Assembly (NCBI RefSeq): GCF_016908375.1
Contig: NZ_JAFBDS010000001.1
Span: forward strand, 1-64,000
DNA: 64,000 nt
Source: Amphibacillus cookii
Lineage (GTDB): Bacteria; Bacillota; Bacilli; Bacillales; Amphibacillaceae
Direction of reading: 5' to 3'
The notes under the pieces were generated by a model. The model was not told the DNA's origin, did not search any database, and worked only from the letters and a program-made list of their open reading frames with translations. Positions 25,127 through 34,522 of this stretch are shown one piece after another (the first letter of the stretch is position 1; each line of letters starts with the position of its first letter). Position numbers and translations under genes: made by a program.

Positions 25127-26230
25127 ATGAGTGAGCGGATTGATATTTTTATTAGTTCATTAGGTGGTGGAGGGGCAGAAAGAGTGTGTGTCACTATTGT
25201 TAATGGGTTAATTAACTTGGGTTATGATGTAAGGTTAGTGGTTTTAGGATTGAAAGATAATGACTATAAAAAACACTTAAATGATAAGGTTACATTTAAG
25301 AATTTGAATAAAAATCACAGTAGAAAAGCTATTTTTTCTATTTATAAATACTGTAAAAAAGAATGTCCCCAAAAAATTCTAGTGTTTAATCATCAATTAG
25401 CTATAATATTAATGATATTAAAGTTTTTTATGAGGAATGAGCTTAAAGTGGTTTCTAGAAATATAAACACCTTATCAATGAAATCTAAAAAAGAAAAATC
25501 TCTTTGGCATAAGTATATTGTTAATATAATAATTAAAAAGTTATATAAAAATGTAGATATGGTTATAGCGCAATCAATTGGAATGAAAGAAGATTTGGTA
25601 TCTAATTACAATTTCCCTAAAGAAAAAGTAGTTGTTATTAATAACCCTGTTAATCAAATATTTGAAGAGAAGACAAATTTAAAATTAGAAACGATAAGTG
25701 AATCACAGAATGGAAAAGAGATTCTTTTTGTAGGAAGATTAGTGGAACAAAAAGGGTTGAGTTATTTAATAGAAGCCTTTCAAATGTCACTTAAAACTAT
25801 ACCAGATTTAACTTTAAGGATTGTAGGTGATGGACCTCTTGAAAGTTCATTAAAGAAAGAAATAAAAAAATTAGGCATGGAAGATTCAGTAATATTTACT
25901 GGTTTTAGCAATGATATAAAACGATATTATTTAAATACGAACCTCACTGTGCTGTCTTCATTATTTGAGGGATTTCCAAACGTGTTAATAGAATCTATAT
26001 CACTTGGTACTCCTGTAGTGGCATTTGATTGTCCATCGGGACCTTCTGAGATAATAATAGATGATATTAATGGCTATTTATCAGAATACCTAAACACTAC
26101 CGATCTTTCTACAAAAATAAATAAAGCTCTGAATAAAACATGGGATATAAATAAAATAAAAGAATCAGGTCGAAGATTTTCTAGTGAATATGTTGTTAAA
26201 AAATATGCAAAAGAACTTGGGAGAGTTTGA
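25127..26230 (+). CDS. Family 4 glycosyltransferase
   Basis: About 367 residues. GT-B fold with SSLGGGGAERVCVTIVNGL at the N-terminus and, in the donor half, ILFVGRLVEQKGLSYLIEAF, LRIVGDGPLESSLKK, VIFTGFSNDIKRY and the E-x7-E motif in SLFEGFPNVLIESISLGTP. Related to but distinct from the preceding transferase. I start at ATG 25127, preceded by GTAGGTG. The ATG at 25103 comes directly after the previous stop with no visible site. Specificity unknown. Confidence 0.9.
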   Translation: MSERIDIFISSLGGGGAERVCVTIVNGLINLGYDVRLVVLGLKDNDYKKHLNDKVTFKNLNKNHSRKAIFSIYKYCKKECPQKILVFNHQLAIILMILKFFMRNELKVVSRNINTLSMKSKKEKSLWHKYIVNIIIKKLYKNVDMVIAQSIGMKEDLVSNYNFPKEKVVVINNPVNQIFEEKTNLKLETISESQNGKEILFVGRLVEQKGLSYLIEAFQMSLKTIPDLTLRIVGDGPLESSLKKEIKKLGMEDSVIFTGFSNDIKRYYLNTNLTVLSSLFEGFPNVLIESISLGTPVVAFDCPSGPSEIIIDDINGYLSEYLNTTDLSTKINKALNKTWDINKIKESGRRFSSEYVVKKYAKELGRV

Positions 26231-26235
26231 AATAG

Positions 26236-26541
26236 ATGAATGAACAAACAAATGATAAAAACACTAAGTATATATTGTTTAGTATATTGTTATTAGCAAT
26301 AATTTCATCTTCAGTCATGAGGGGTAATTCAATATTTTATCTAAATTGGTTATTAGGAGCTATTGTAATTATTTTGTTTACATTCAATTCAATTAGAATT
26401 AAAAAAATTTACATTAAAACAATTGTAGTTTGGTTAATACTCTCTCTATGGCTTATGTTATCCTTTATTAGTAGCACTTTCAGATGCTTATATAAAAAAA
26501 TAAAAAACTGTAGTGATAGAAGTGTGTGCAGAAGTTTTTAA
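26236..26541 (+). pseudogene. Probable truncated polysaccharide polymerase (Wzy-like) N-terminus
   Basis: 101 codons with three hydrophobic segments (YILFSILLLAIISSSVM, WLLGAIVIILFTF and TIVVWLILSLWLMLSFIS), then an abrupt basic, Cys-containing tail and stop. This looks like the first helices of an O-antigen polymerase or ligase cut by a deletion or frameshift. No continuation is found in the other frames before the next gene at 26605. GGGAG lies 13 bases before the ATG. A full-length Wzy is present at 32979, which would make this fragment dispensable. A small genuine membrane protein cannot be excluded. Confidence 0.5.
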
Positions 26542-26604
26542 AGAACTCTCAATCTCTTTTATATTATATAAGTATAAATTATATAACTGTCGACGAGGTG
26601 TAAG

Positions 26605-27666
26605 ATGAAATATCTCCATGTATTTTCAGGTGATGAAAATCAAAAGTTTTCGTCACCATTTATTGCATTTATAAAAGATAATTTTGATACTAAAGAGCAC
26701 AGATTTTTAATACAGGTAAGTAAAGAACAAAAGTTAAGTGCAGAGTTAAAACGCTTTAATACAATATCTGCTAATTTTAAAGGCGCAATCGGTTTATTAA
26801 AAGAAATAAGGAAAGCGGAGAAAGTTTATTTTCATGGATTAAATTTAAGTAAATACTCTTTAGCAATTCTCTCATGTCAACAAAAGCAACTGCAAAAGTG
26901 TAACTGGATAATATGGGGAGGAGATCTTTATCAATATCACTATAGAGACAAGTCTTTTCAAGCTAAGATAAAAGAAATATTTAGAAAAGGCATAATAAGA
27001 AATATCGGTGGTTTGATTACTCACCTGTACGGTGATTACGAGCTAGCTAAGAAATGGTATGGAGCTAAGGGGAATTATTACTACTCCTTTATATATCCAA
27101 GTAATTTATACAAAGAGATCGATTTAAATAAAATAAACAAAGAGGAAGGAAGGATATACATTCAGGTTGGTAATTCTGCTGATTCCACAAATGAACATAT
27201 TGAAGTTTTTGAGAAATTGGCTAAATTTAAAAATGAAAACATTGAAATTATTTGCCCGTTATCATATTCTGGAAAACAAGAATATGTAAATGAAGTTATT
27301 GATAAAGGAATGGAAATATTCGGAGAAGGTCGATTTTTACCAATATTAGAATTTATGCTCTATGAAGACTATCTTAACTTATTAGGAAAAGTAGATGTTG
27401 CTATCTTTAATCATAGAAGACAGAGAGGTTTAGGTAATATCTCAACTCTATTGAGTCTAGGAAAGAAAGTTTACATTCGTGAGGAAATTACTACTTGGAG
27501 TTTCTGTGAGGACCATGGACTGGTTGTATATAGTGCAAATAATGATTTTAAGGATGTCTTGGAACCTATCTCTACCACTGATATAGAGAAAAATCATAAA
27601 TTAATGAAAGAACAGTTCTCAAAGGAAAAATTGGTTAGCGATTGGAAGAAAATTTTCTTATCTTAA
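26605..27666 (+). CDS. TDP-Fuc4NAc transferase, WecF/RffT-like (GT56)
   Basis: A 353-residue protein matching the pattern of the enterobacterial Fuc4NAc transferase: HVFSGDENQKFSSPFIAFI at the start, IIWGGDLYQY, IQVGNSADSTNEHIEVFEKL, IICPLSYSG with a following FGEGRF, and the strongly conserved FNHRRQRGLGNISTLLSLGKKVYIR. WecF adds 4-acetamido-4,6-dideoxygalactose to the lipid-linked disaccharide of enterobacterial common antigen. The two following genes and rmlA/rmlB make its donor dTDP-Fuc4NAc, which supports the assignment strongly. The acceptor here must differ, since no ManNAcA genes are seen. GAGGTG lies just upstream of the ATG. Confidence 0.87.
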   Translation: MKYLHVFSGDENQKFSSPFIAFIKDNFDTKEHRFLIQVSKEQKLSAELKRFNTISANFKGAIGLLKEIRKAEKVYFHGLNLSKYSLAILSCQQKQLQKCNWIIWGGDLYQYHYRDKSFQAKIKEIFRKGIIRNIGGLITHLYGDYELAKKWYGAKGNYYYSFIYPSNLYKEIDLNKINKEEGRIYIQVGNSADSTNEHIEVFEKLAKFKNENIEIICPLSYSGKQEYVNEVIDKGMEIFGEGRFLPILEFMLYEDYLNLLGKVDVAIFNHRRQRGLGNISTLLSLGKKVYIREEITTWSFCEDHGLVVYSANNDFKDVLEPISTTDIEKNHKLMKEQFSKEKLVSDWKKIFLS

Positions 27667-27696
27667 AAAAATATTACTTAGAAAGAATGGATTTTT

Positions 27697-28380
27697 ATGA
27701 AAAAAATGCAATGGGACTCTGTTTTTTGGGGAATTGATATTTTTCACCTAACTAAAATTGAGACTTTAGAATTTGATCAAGTGATGGATAAAAATTTTTT
27801 AATTCAAGCTCTACCGAATGTAAGTGATTTAACCTTTATCCATGAGTTAGAAGACAATAACTTTAAATTTCAAGAAAGTAAAATTACTTTTATAAAGAGA
27901 AATGAAGAATTAAAAATAGATTTTTCACAATTTAAGCCGCTATTAGCATCTGAACTTAAACCTTATAAAGAATATTTCTTTCAACTATATGGGGGAAATA
28001 GCAGATTTAATGTGTTTTCACATAAAAAAGTGAATGAATTTTATTATCAATGGCTAGTTAACAGTTCATCTGGAAAAATGGATGATGAATGTATAGGTTT
28101 TTATGTAAATGGTAAGCTGGCAGCTTTCGTAACGTATAAGATAAACAAAAACTGTATTGATATAGGACTGTTGGGTGTGTTTCCGGATTATAGAGGACAG
28201 GGCATATCTCAATCTTTACTAAGTTATATTGATAGATTAGCTGTTGATTCTTCAATTGAATATATTCGGGTATCAACTCAGGGGAGAAATACAAATGCCA
28301 TTAACGCTTATATTAAATATGGTTTTCAAATTAAAAGTATTGATCACTGGTATTACTATATTAAAGGAGAATTAAAATGA
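27697..28380 (+). CDS. dTDP-fucosamine acetyltransferase, WecD/RffC-like (GNAT)
   Basis: A 227-residue GNAT-fold acetyltransferase. The N-terminal WDSVFWGIDIF resembles the WDSxFF start of WecD. The C-terminal half holds the acetyl-CoA motif DIGLLGVFPDYRGQGISQSLL and STQGRNTNAINAYIKYGF. WecD acetylates the 4-amino group of dTDP-4-amino-4,6-dideoxygalactose to give dTDP-Fuc4NAc. It overlaps the transaminase gene by 4 bases (ATGA), so the two enzymes of consecutive steps are coupled. The ribosome site for this gene is weak. Confidence 0.87.
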   Translation: MKKMQWDSVFWGIDIFHLTKIETLEFDQVMDKNFLIQALPNVSDLTFIHELEDNNFKFQESKITFIKRNEELKIDFSQFKPLLASELKPYKEYFFQLYGGNSRFNVFSHKKVNEFYYQWLVNSSSGKMDDECIGFYVNGKLAAFVTYKINKNCIDIGLLGVFPDYRGQGISQSLLSYIDRLAVDSSIEYIRVSTQGRNTNAINAYIKYGFQIKSIDHWYYYIKGELK

Positions 28381-29525
28381 TTCCATTTAACAAACCACCA
28401 GTAACTGGAAAGGAATTGAAATATATTAATGAAATAATTAACTTAAATAATAAATTTAGTGGGGATGGGAAATATACTAAGTGTTGCAATGAATGGTTTG
28501 AGCATACTTTTAAAACGCCCAAAGCACTTTTAACGACTTCGTGTACTCATGCCTTGGAGATGGCAGCTATGCTTATAGATATTAAGCCAGGAGATGAAGT
28601 GATTGCACCATCATATACATTTGTATCAACAGTTAATGCTTTTGTATTACGTGGTGCAAAAATAATTTTTGTTGATATAAGACCAGATACCATGAATATT
28701 GATGAGAATTTAATTGAAGCAGCCATTACAGATAAGACAAAAGCAATTATTCCAGTACATTACGCAGGTATAGCTTGCGAAATGGATGTTATTATGAGCT
28801 TAGCAGATAAGTACGGTATATATGTTATAGAAGATGCTGCACAAGGTGTAATGTCTACCTATAAAGGAAAAGCATTAGGTACGATAGGGGATATTGGATG
28901 CTTTAGTTTTCATGACACAAAAAATTATACAATGGGGGAAGGCGGAGCGATACTAATCCAAAATGAAAAATTTTTTGAGCGCGCTGAGATTATCCGAGAG
29001 AAGGGGACAAACCGTAGCAAGTTTGTTCGTGGTCAAATAGATAAGTATACATGGGTAGATTTAGGTAGCTCATATCTTCCTAGTGAATTAAATGCAGCTT
29101 TTTTATTTGCTCAATTACAAGTAGCGAATAAAATTAATGATGATCGTCTTCGTAGTTGGCATATCTATTATGAAGGGTTACAAGAGCTTGAGACAAAAAA
29201 TTTAATAGAGTTACCGACTATACCAAAAAGTTGTGAACATAATGCTCATATGTTCTATATAAAGTGTCGAGATATTAATCAAAGAGCGGAATTGATAGAA
29301 TATCTAAAATCTAAAAGCATACAAACGGCATTTCATTATATCCCCTTGCACTCAGCAGCGGCAGGAAGTAAATTCGGAGTCTTTTTAAATGAAGATTCGT
29401 ATACGACTAGTCATAGCGAGAGATTGTTAAGATTACCAATGTATTATAATATTAGTGAGACAGACATTCTTGAAGTGGTTTTATCTATAAAGGAGTTTTT
29501 TATTAACAAAATCAGCATTGATTAA
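28377..29525 (+). CDS. wecE: dTDP-4-amino-4,6-dideoxygalactose transaminase
   Basis: PLP enzyme of the DegT/DnrJ/EryC1 family that converts dTDP-4-keto-6-deoxyglucose to dTDP-Fuc4N with glutamate. 382 residues. The opening IPFNKPPVTGKELKYI is the WecE/RffA signature, and TTSCTHALEMAAML, GDEVIAPSYTFVSTVNAF, EDAAQGV and the PLP-lysine block SFHDTKNYTMGEGGA follow, as does FHYIPLHSA near the end. AAAGGAG lies 8 bases upstream. It takes the product of RmlA and RmlB, encoded downstream in the same operon, and passes it to the WecD-like enzyme. Confidence 0.95.
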   Translation: MIPFNKPPVTGKELKYINEIINLNNKFSGDGKYTKCCNEWFEHTFKTPKALLTTSCTHALEMAAMLIDIKPGDEVIAPSYTFVSTVNAFVLRGAKIIFVDIRPDTMNIDENLIEAAITDKTKAIIPVHYAGIACEMDVIMSLADKYGIYVIEDAAQGVMSTYKGKALGTIGDIGCFSFHDTKNYTMGEGGAILIQNEKFFERAEIIREKGTNRSKFVRGQIDKYTWVDLGSSYLPSELNAAFLFAQLQVANKINDDRLRSWHIYYEGLQELETKNLIELPTIPKSCEHNAHMFYIKCRDINQRAELIEYLKSKSIQTAFHYIPLHSAAAGSKFGVFLNEDSYTTSHSERLLRLPMYYNISETDILEVVLSIKEFFINKISID

Positions 29526-29561
29526 GTCTACTGAGTAGTACTAGATTAGGAGTAGGATTAA

Positions 29562-30860
29562 GTGAAGAAATTAGCCGAATTGTTAGAAAATAAATTCATT
29601 AAAAATATTATGTTAATTATAAGTGGTACAGCATTTGCACAAGTTCTTTCTATTCTAACATCTCCAATAATTACAAGAATTTATCCACCAAATGAATATG
29701 GTGTGCTATCTGTATATATTTCAGTATTAACGATCTTAAGCATTAGCTCTTCTTTAGATTATCAAAAAGCAATTCCAATTGCTAAAGATGATAGTTCGGC
29801 AGTTAATCTATTGACCATATCATTGGCTGTATTATTAATCTTTACTCTAAGTCTGCTAGTCGTCTTGTTTTTATGGGGAGAATATTTGATTAGCTTACTG
29901 AATAGTGAAGTGTTAATTAAGTATATGTACTTTATTCCCTTGGGGGTTTTATTCTTAGGTTTACATAATATTGTTTTGCAATGGTCATTACGTATAAAAG
30001 AATTTAAAATAATCACTATTACACACATCATCAGAAGCATAACGTCAGCTATTGGGAAAATTAGTTTAGGTTTAATTGGTTTCGGCCCCTCAGGATTAAT
30101 TTTAGGACATATAGTAGGACAAAGTGGTGGAATTACACGTCTTTCTTCCCCACTAATAAAAAAAAGGAAAGTATTTATACATGCGATCAAAATAAGAGAA
30201 ATGAAGAAGTTAGCAGTTCGATATGTTAAGTTTCCACTATATTCAGCGCCTAGCAATTATATATATACTGCTGGGGTTCAAGCACCCATAATTATATTAA
30301 CTGCGTTTTTTGATACAGCAATAGCAGGATTTTATGGATTAGCAAATTCAATTGTTAATTTACCAATTAGCCTATTGGCAAAATCAGTTTCACAAGTTTT
30401 TTATTCAGAAGTTGCTAGTATCGGTAAAAGTAATCCTAAAAAAATAAAAAAACTGTCACTAAGCCTTTCAATAAAATTAGCTCTTATTGGTTTAGTTCCA
30501 TTACTTGCCTTTGTTATATTTGGTCCTTGGTTATTTAGTATTGTGTATGGGGATAACTGGTATACTGCAGGTGAATATGCTCGAATATTGTCATTTGTTG
30601 CATATGCTCATTTTATAATATTGCCGATAGGTCGTATATTAGAGGTTATTGAGAAACAAAACATTGGTTTAATTATTAACATTACAAGATTAATCATGAT
30701 TGTAGCTGTCTTTGTTGTTGCATATTCATTGAATTTAAAACCTTTTTATACATTAACTATATTTGCGATTATAAGTACACTAAGTTATGTAAGTTTATTT
30801 GCTATTATTCAGATTATTCTAAAGAGGGAAATAAAAGTTAGGGACAAGCATATTGAATAG
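29562..30860 (+). CDS. Wzx-type polysaccharide flippase
   Basis: A 432-residue protein with about 12 membrane helices of the MATE/MOP oligosaccharide flippase group. It shows the N-terminal ISGTAFAQVLSILTSPIITRIYPPNEYGVLSVYIS block common to Wzx proteins. It would move the undecaprenyl-linked repeat unit across the membrane for Wzy. It starts at GTG 29562 with TAGGAG about 14 bases and AGGATT closer upstream. It resembles general Gram-positive Wzx rather than the specialised WzxE. Confidence 0.9.
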   Translation: MKKLAELLENKFIKNIMLIISGTAFAQVLSILTSPIITRIYPPNEYGVLSVYISVLTILSISSSLDYQKAIPIAKDDSSAVNLLTISLAVLLIFTLSLLVVLFLWGEYLISLLNSEVLIKYMYFIPLGVLFLGLHNIVLQWSLRIKEFKIITITHIIRSITSAIGKISLGLIGFGPSGLILGHIVGQSGGITRLSSPLIKKRKVFIHAIKIREMKKLAVRYVKFPLYSAPSNYIYTAGVQAPIIILTAFFDTAIAGFYGLANSIVNLPISLLAKSVSQVFYSEVASIGKSNPKKIKKLSLSLSIKLALIGLVPLLAFVIFGPWLFSIVYGDNWYTAGEYARILSFVAYAHFIILPIGRILEVIEKQNIGLIINITRLIMIVAVFVVAYSLNLKPFYTLTIFAIISTLSYVSLFAIIQIILKREIKVRDKHIE

Positions 30861-30872
30861 GAGCATGATAAA

Positions 30873-31757
30873 ATGAAAGGAATTATATTAGCGGGCGGAT
30901 CTGGAACACGCCTTTATCCATTAACAAAAGCAGTATCAAAGCAAATACTCCCAGTATATGACAAGCCGATGATTTACTACCCATTATCAGTTTTAATGTT
31001 AGCGGGTATAAAAGAAGTTTTAATTATATCGACGCCAAGAGACGTTAAAGTTTTTGAGGAACTCTTGGGTGACGGTAGTGATATAGGTATGTCATTTAAA
31101 TATACTGTACAAGAAAAACCAAATGGGTTAGCAGAAGCGTTTATTATCGGCGAAACATTTATTGGTGATTCTCCGGTTGCTCTTGTTTTAGGAGATAATA
31201 TCTTTTACGGTTCAAACTTTGGTAACCGTCTTATGGAAGCAGCGAAACTAGAAGAAGGAGCAACTATCTTTGGGTGTTTCGTAAAAGACCCTAGATCTTA
31301 TGGTGTTGTAGAGGTTGACGAAGACTTAAAGGCTATTTCGATTGAGGAAAAGCCTGCTAAACCGAAATCTTCATATGCAGTTCCAGGTCTTTATTTCTTT
31401 GATAATAGTGTAGTTGATGTTGCAAAGCAAGTAAAACCATCCGCTAGAGGAGAGAAAGAAATTACCTCAGTCATTAATCACTATCTTAACAGAGGTACCC
31501 TAAATGTTGAGCTTGCAGGGCGAGGGTTAGCCTGGTTAGATACAGGAACACATGAATCACTTCTAGAAGCCTCTAATTTTGTGGAGGTAGTTCAAAAACG
31601 TCAAGGTCTCTATATTGCTTGCATAGAAGAGATTGCTTTTCTTAAAGGATATATTGATAGAGAACAATTAAATAAGTTGGCTAAACCATTAATGAAAACT
31701 GAATATGGTCAATACTTGAATGAAATTGGTAGTGCAAATAACGACAAGGGGGTATAG
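30873..31757 (+). CDS. rmlA: Glucose-1-phosphate thymidylyltransferase
   Basis: Makes dTDP-glucose from dTTP and glucose-1-phosphate (RmlA/RffH). 294 residues, family length. Signature [18 protein letters not shown] at the N-terminus with [16 protein letters not shown], then [53 protein letters not shown] and [22 protein letters not shown] lies 10 bases before the ATG. It is followed within 3 bases by rmlB; rmlC and rmlD are absent, so the product goes to Fuc4N rather than rhamnose. Confidence 0.96.
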   Translation: MKGIILAGGSGTRLYPLTKAVSKQILPVYDKPMIYYPLSVLMLAGIKEVLIISTPRDVKVFEELLGDGSDIGMSFKYTVQEKPNGLAEAFIIGETFIGDSPVALVLGDNIFYGSNFGNRLMEAAKLEEGATIFGCFVKDPRSYGVVEVDEDLKAISIEEKPAKPKSSYAVPGLYFFDNSVVDVAKQVKPSARGEKEITSVINHYLNRGTLNVELAGRGLAWLDTGTHESLLEASNFVEVVQKRQGLYIACIEEIAFLKGYIDREQLNKLAKPLMKTEYGQYLNEIGSANNDKGV

Positions 31758-31760
31758 AAC

Positions 31761-32777
31761 GTGAAAGTTCTTATTACTGGAGGAGCAGGTTTTATTGGCG
31801 GTAATTTTGTTCATTACATGTTAAATAAGTACCCGCAGTATGAGATATTTAACTTAGACTATTTAACTTACGCAGGAGATTTAACAAAGCATAAAGAAAT
31901 TGAGAAGAATAATAATTACCATTTTATAAAAGCGGATATTTCTGATCACGAGGTAATTATAGATTTATTTAATAAAAATCACTTTGATTACGTCATACAT
32001 TTTGCCGCGGAGAGTCATGTTGATCGATCAATTGCCGATCCAGGTATCTTTATACAAACTAATGTAAGAGGAACACAGATACTTTTAGATGCAGCTAAAA
32101 ATGCATCAATAACAAAATTTGTTCATATATCCACTGATGAGGTATATGGTGAACTGGATTTTGATCCGGATACTTTTTTTACAGAAGAAACTCATTTACA
32201 ACCGAACAGTCCATACAGTGCGAGTAAGGCTTCTTCTGATCTGTTGGTAAGAGCTTATCATGAAACGTATAATTTACCTATAAATATCACCCGCTGCTCA
32301 AATAACTATGGCCCTTATCATTTTCCGGAAAAGTTAATTCCGTTAACTATATCACGCGCTCTAAATGATGAAAAGGTACCTGTATATGGTACAGGAGAAA
32401 ACGTTAGAGATTGGTTACATGTATATGATCATTGTGCTGCAATTGATTTAGTTATGCATCAGGGGGTAATTGGTGATGTATATAATGTGGGAGGGCATAA
32501 TGAGCGAACGAATCTTGATATTGTTAAGACTATAATAAAAGAATTAGGAAAATCAGAAGAGTTGATTCAGTTTGTTCAAGATCGGTTAGGACATGATAAA
32601 AGGTATGCAATTGATTCGACTAAATTGAAGAAACTTGGATGGAGACCCGAATATAATTTTGAAACAGGGATATCACAAACTATTAAATGGTATTTGGATA
32701 ACGAAAAATGGTGGAAGGAAATTATTTCTGGAGAATATCAAACATATTTCGAAAAACAATACAAGATCCATTTCTAA
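31761..32777 (+). CDS. rmlB: dTDP-glucose 4,6-dehydratase
   Basis: Converts dTDP-glucose to dTDP-4-keto-6-deoxyglucose (RmlB/RffG). 338 residues. Extended SDR with ITGGAGFIGGNFVHYM, HFAAESHVDRSI, the active-site block HISTDEVYGELD with the Asp-Glu pair, YSASKASSDLLVRAYHETY and the NNYGPYHFPEKLIPL segment. It starts at GTG 31761, with AAGGGGG 9 bases upstream. It is the branch point: its product is the substrate of WecE encoded upstream. Confidence 0.96.
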   Translation: MKVLITGGAGFIGGNFVHYMLNKYPQYEIFNLDYLTYAGDLTKHKEIEKNNNYHFIKADISDHEVIIDLFNKNHFDYVIHFAAESHVDRSIADPGIFIQTNVRGTQILLDAAKNASITKFVHISTDEVYGELDFDPDTFFTEETHLQPNSPYSASKASSDLLVRAYHETYNLPINITRCSNNYGPYHFPEKLIPLTISRALNDEKVPVYGTGENVRDWLHVYDHCAAIDLVMHQGVIGDVYNVGGHNERTNLDIVKTIIKELGKSEELIQFVQDRLGHDKRYAIDSTKLKKLGWRPEYNFETGISQTIKWYLDNEKWWKEIISGEYQTYFEKQYKIHF

Positions 32778-32978
32778 TTTGGGTTTCTTTTTTGCAAAGA
32801 TGTGTTGAATGCATGTAAAGTGAGAAACCAATATTGTCTCTTATGTATATTGATTATTTTTTAATTATTATATTAAAATTTATATAGCTAATTGATGATC
32901 ATTTAGATTACATGTATATCAGTTTCAGCTTTGTTTAAGAAATAAGAAACTTTTAACCTTTTGAGGAGTTATTTATAT

Positions 32979-34415
32979 ATGGAAAAAAAGATTAAACCTT
33001 ATAAAAAAATGTTCTTACCAAGGCTCACACCAAATACTATTATTAACATTGGAGTATCAGTAGTCATTCTAGTATTGTTCATATTACTAGATGTTATAGA
33101 TTTTAAAGCAAACTCAACCTTAGCCACAAGTTTTTACGGGCTTAGTAATTTATTTTTATTATGGACAATATTTGAAATTGCATCTAAGAAAAATAATTAT
33201 TATATTTTATTTCTCTTTTTCATAGGTCTTCCTATTCAAAATTGGATAAGTTATACAGGTAATACTTGGGCGATTATTATATATCCTTTTTTACTTAATT
33301 ATACTTTTATAGCTGTTTTAATTTTAGTTATTCGCATACTAAATTCTTTTAAGCAAACTGTCAGAATAGATTATAAAACTGTAGTTGTATTTAATGGTAT
33401 ATTAATAATATCGATCATTTCATTGCTTAATTCAAAAGATATTTATATAACAATAAATAGTATAATATACGCACTTATTATACCGTTTATAGTGTGTTTG
33501 TTAACTATAAATATAGCAAATAAGAAAAAAGACATGCTCATTATATATGAATATATTGTCTTCTCTTTATTCTTTTATAATATTGTAAATTATATTCTTA
33601 ATAGAACTTTACTTGCAAGTGAGTCCATCAGGTCTTCGGGAGGGATTTATGAGAATCCGAATTACGAAGCACCACTTCTATTAATTTCTGTTTTTTTGTC
33701 AGTATTTCTTCTGTATTTTTTTAAAAAAAATTACAACAGATTTGAAGTGTTTTATCTTGTATCTCTTGTCTTTTCTTTATACTTATTATTATCTTCAGGT
33801 TCAAGAACATCTTTCATGGCACTAATAATTGGTCTGTTCATATTTTATTGTCAATTACCACGTACAAATAAAAAAATAACAGCTTCTATGATAATTGCTA
33901 TTTTGACTTTAGTCATTTTTAGTTTCTTTGATATGGATTTTATATTACGAAATTCTTCTTTTTCAACTTTTCAAAGATTGTTTGAAACTTCCAGTGGCCT
34001 TAATGTAGGTGCGAGAGAAACTATATGGTATGATTCCATAAACTATATTAAAGAAAATAATTTTATAATAACTGGAAATGGTTTTGGGATTTATTTATTT
34101 GAAGAAATAGGCTGGAATTCATCTCATAACTCATTTTTGTATCTCTCTATGCAAATAGGTGTAATAGGGTCTTTATTGTATCACTATCTTATAATTAGAG
34201 GCATTAAAATAAGAAGTCTTTTTATAAAAAATTTGAATAGGAATATTTCAGGCATAGTATTGATGGTGATACTTATTCAGTGGACTATAACCGGAAATGG
34301 TTTCCAATGGTATGCAATGGATCAAACGACTCCAAATATCGGTGTGCATTTGGATGTTGTTTATATTTGGTTGTTGATTGGGATGGCATATGCTTCAAAA
34401 AAATTTGAAGTTTAA
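32979..34415 (+). CDS. O-antigen polymerase/ligase-like protein (Wzy)
   Basis: A 478-residue protein with at least ten membrane helices and a Wzy_C-like region: LLLSSGSRTSFMALIIGLF, then an extracellular loop with ARETIWYDSINYI and TGNGFGIYLFEEIGWNSSHNSFLYLSMQIG, including the conserved HN. It would polymerise flipped repeat units outside the membrane. I start at ATG 32979 with GAGGAG 10 bases upstream; the frame begins 6 codons earlier at a TTG inside that site. A 200-base AT-rich gap without recognisable signals separates it from rmlB. Confidence 0.88.
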   Translation: MEKKIKPYKKMFLPRLTPNTIINIGVSVVILVLFILLDVIDFKANSTLATSFYGLSNLFLLWTIFEIASKKNNYYILFLFFIGLPIQNWISYTGNTWAIIIYPFLLNYTFIAVLILVIRILNSFKQTVRIDYKTVVVFNGILIISIISLLNSKDIYITINSIIYALIIPFIVCLLTINIANKKKDMLIIYEYIVFSLFFYNIVNYILNRTLLASESIRSSGGIYENPNYEAPLLLISVFLSVFLLYFFKKNYNRFEVFYLVSLVFSLYLLLSSGSRTSFMALIIGLFIFYCQLPRTNKKITASMIIAILTLVIFSFFDMDFILRNSSFSTFQRLFETSSGLNVGARETIWYDSINYIKENNFIITGNGFGIYLFEEIGWNSSHNSFLYLSMQIGVIGSLLYHYLIIRGIKIRSLFIKNLNRNISGIVLMVILIQWTITGNGFQWYAMDQTTPNIGVHLDVVYIWLLIGMAYASKKFEV

Positions 34416-34522
34416 ATCTGTTTTTTATTTAAGACTTGTACTCACCTCTAAAATATGGTGAACAGGTTTGCTCAAATAATTACCGTCATTTTTTAGATAA
34501 TTTACAACAAAGGAGTTAGTGT

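Noticed and set aside
30873-32777. dTDP-rhamnose synthesis
   Set aside because: rmlC and rmlD are absent and WecE/WecD-like enzymes that use the same intermediate are present.
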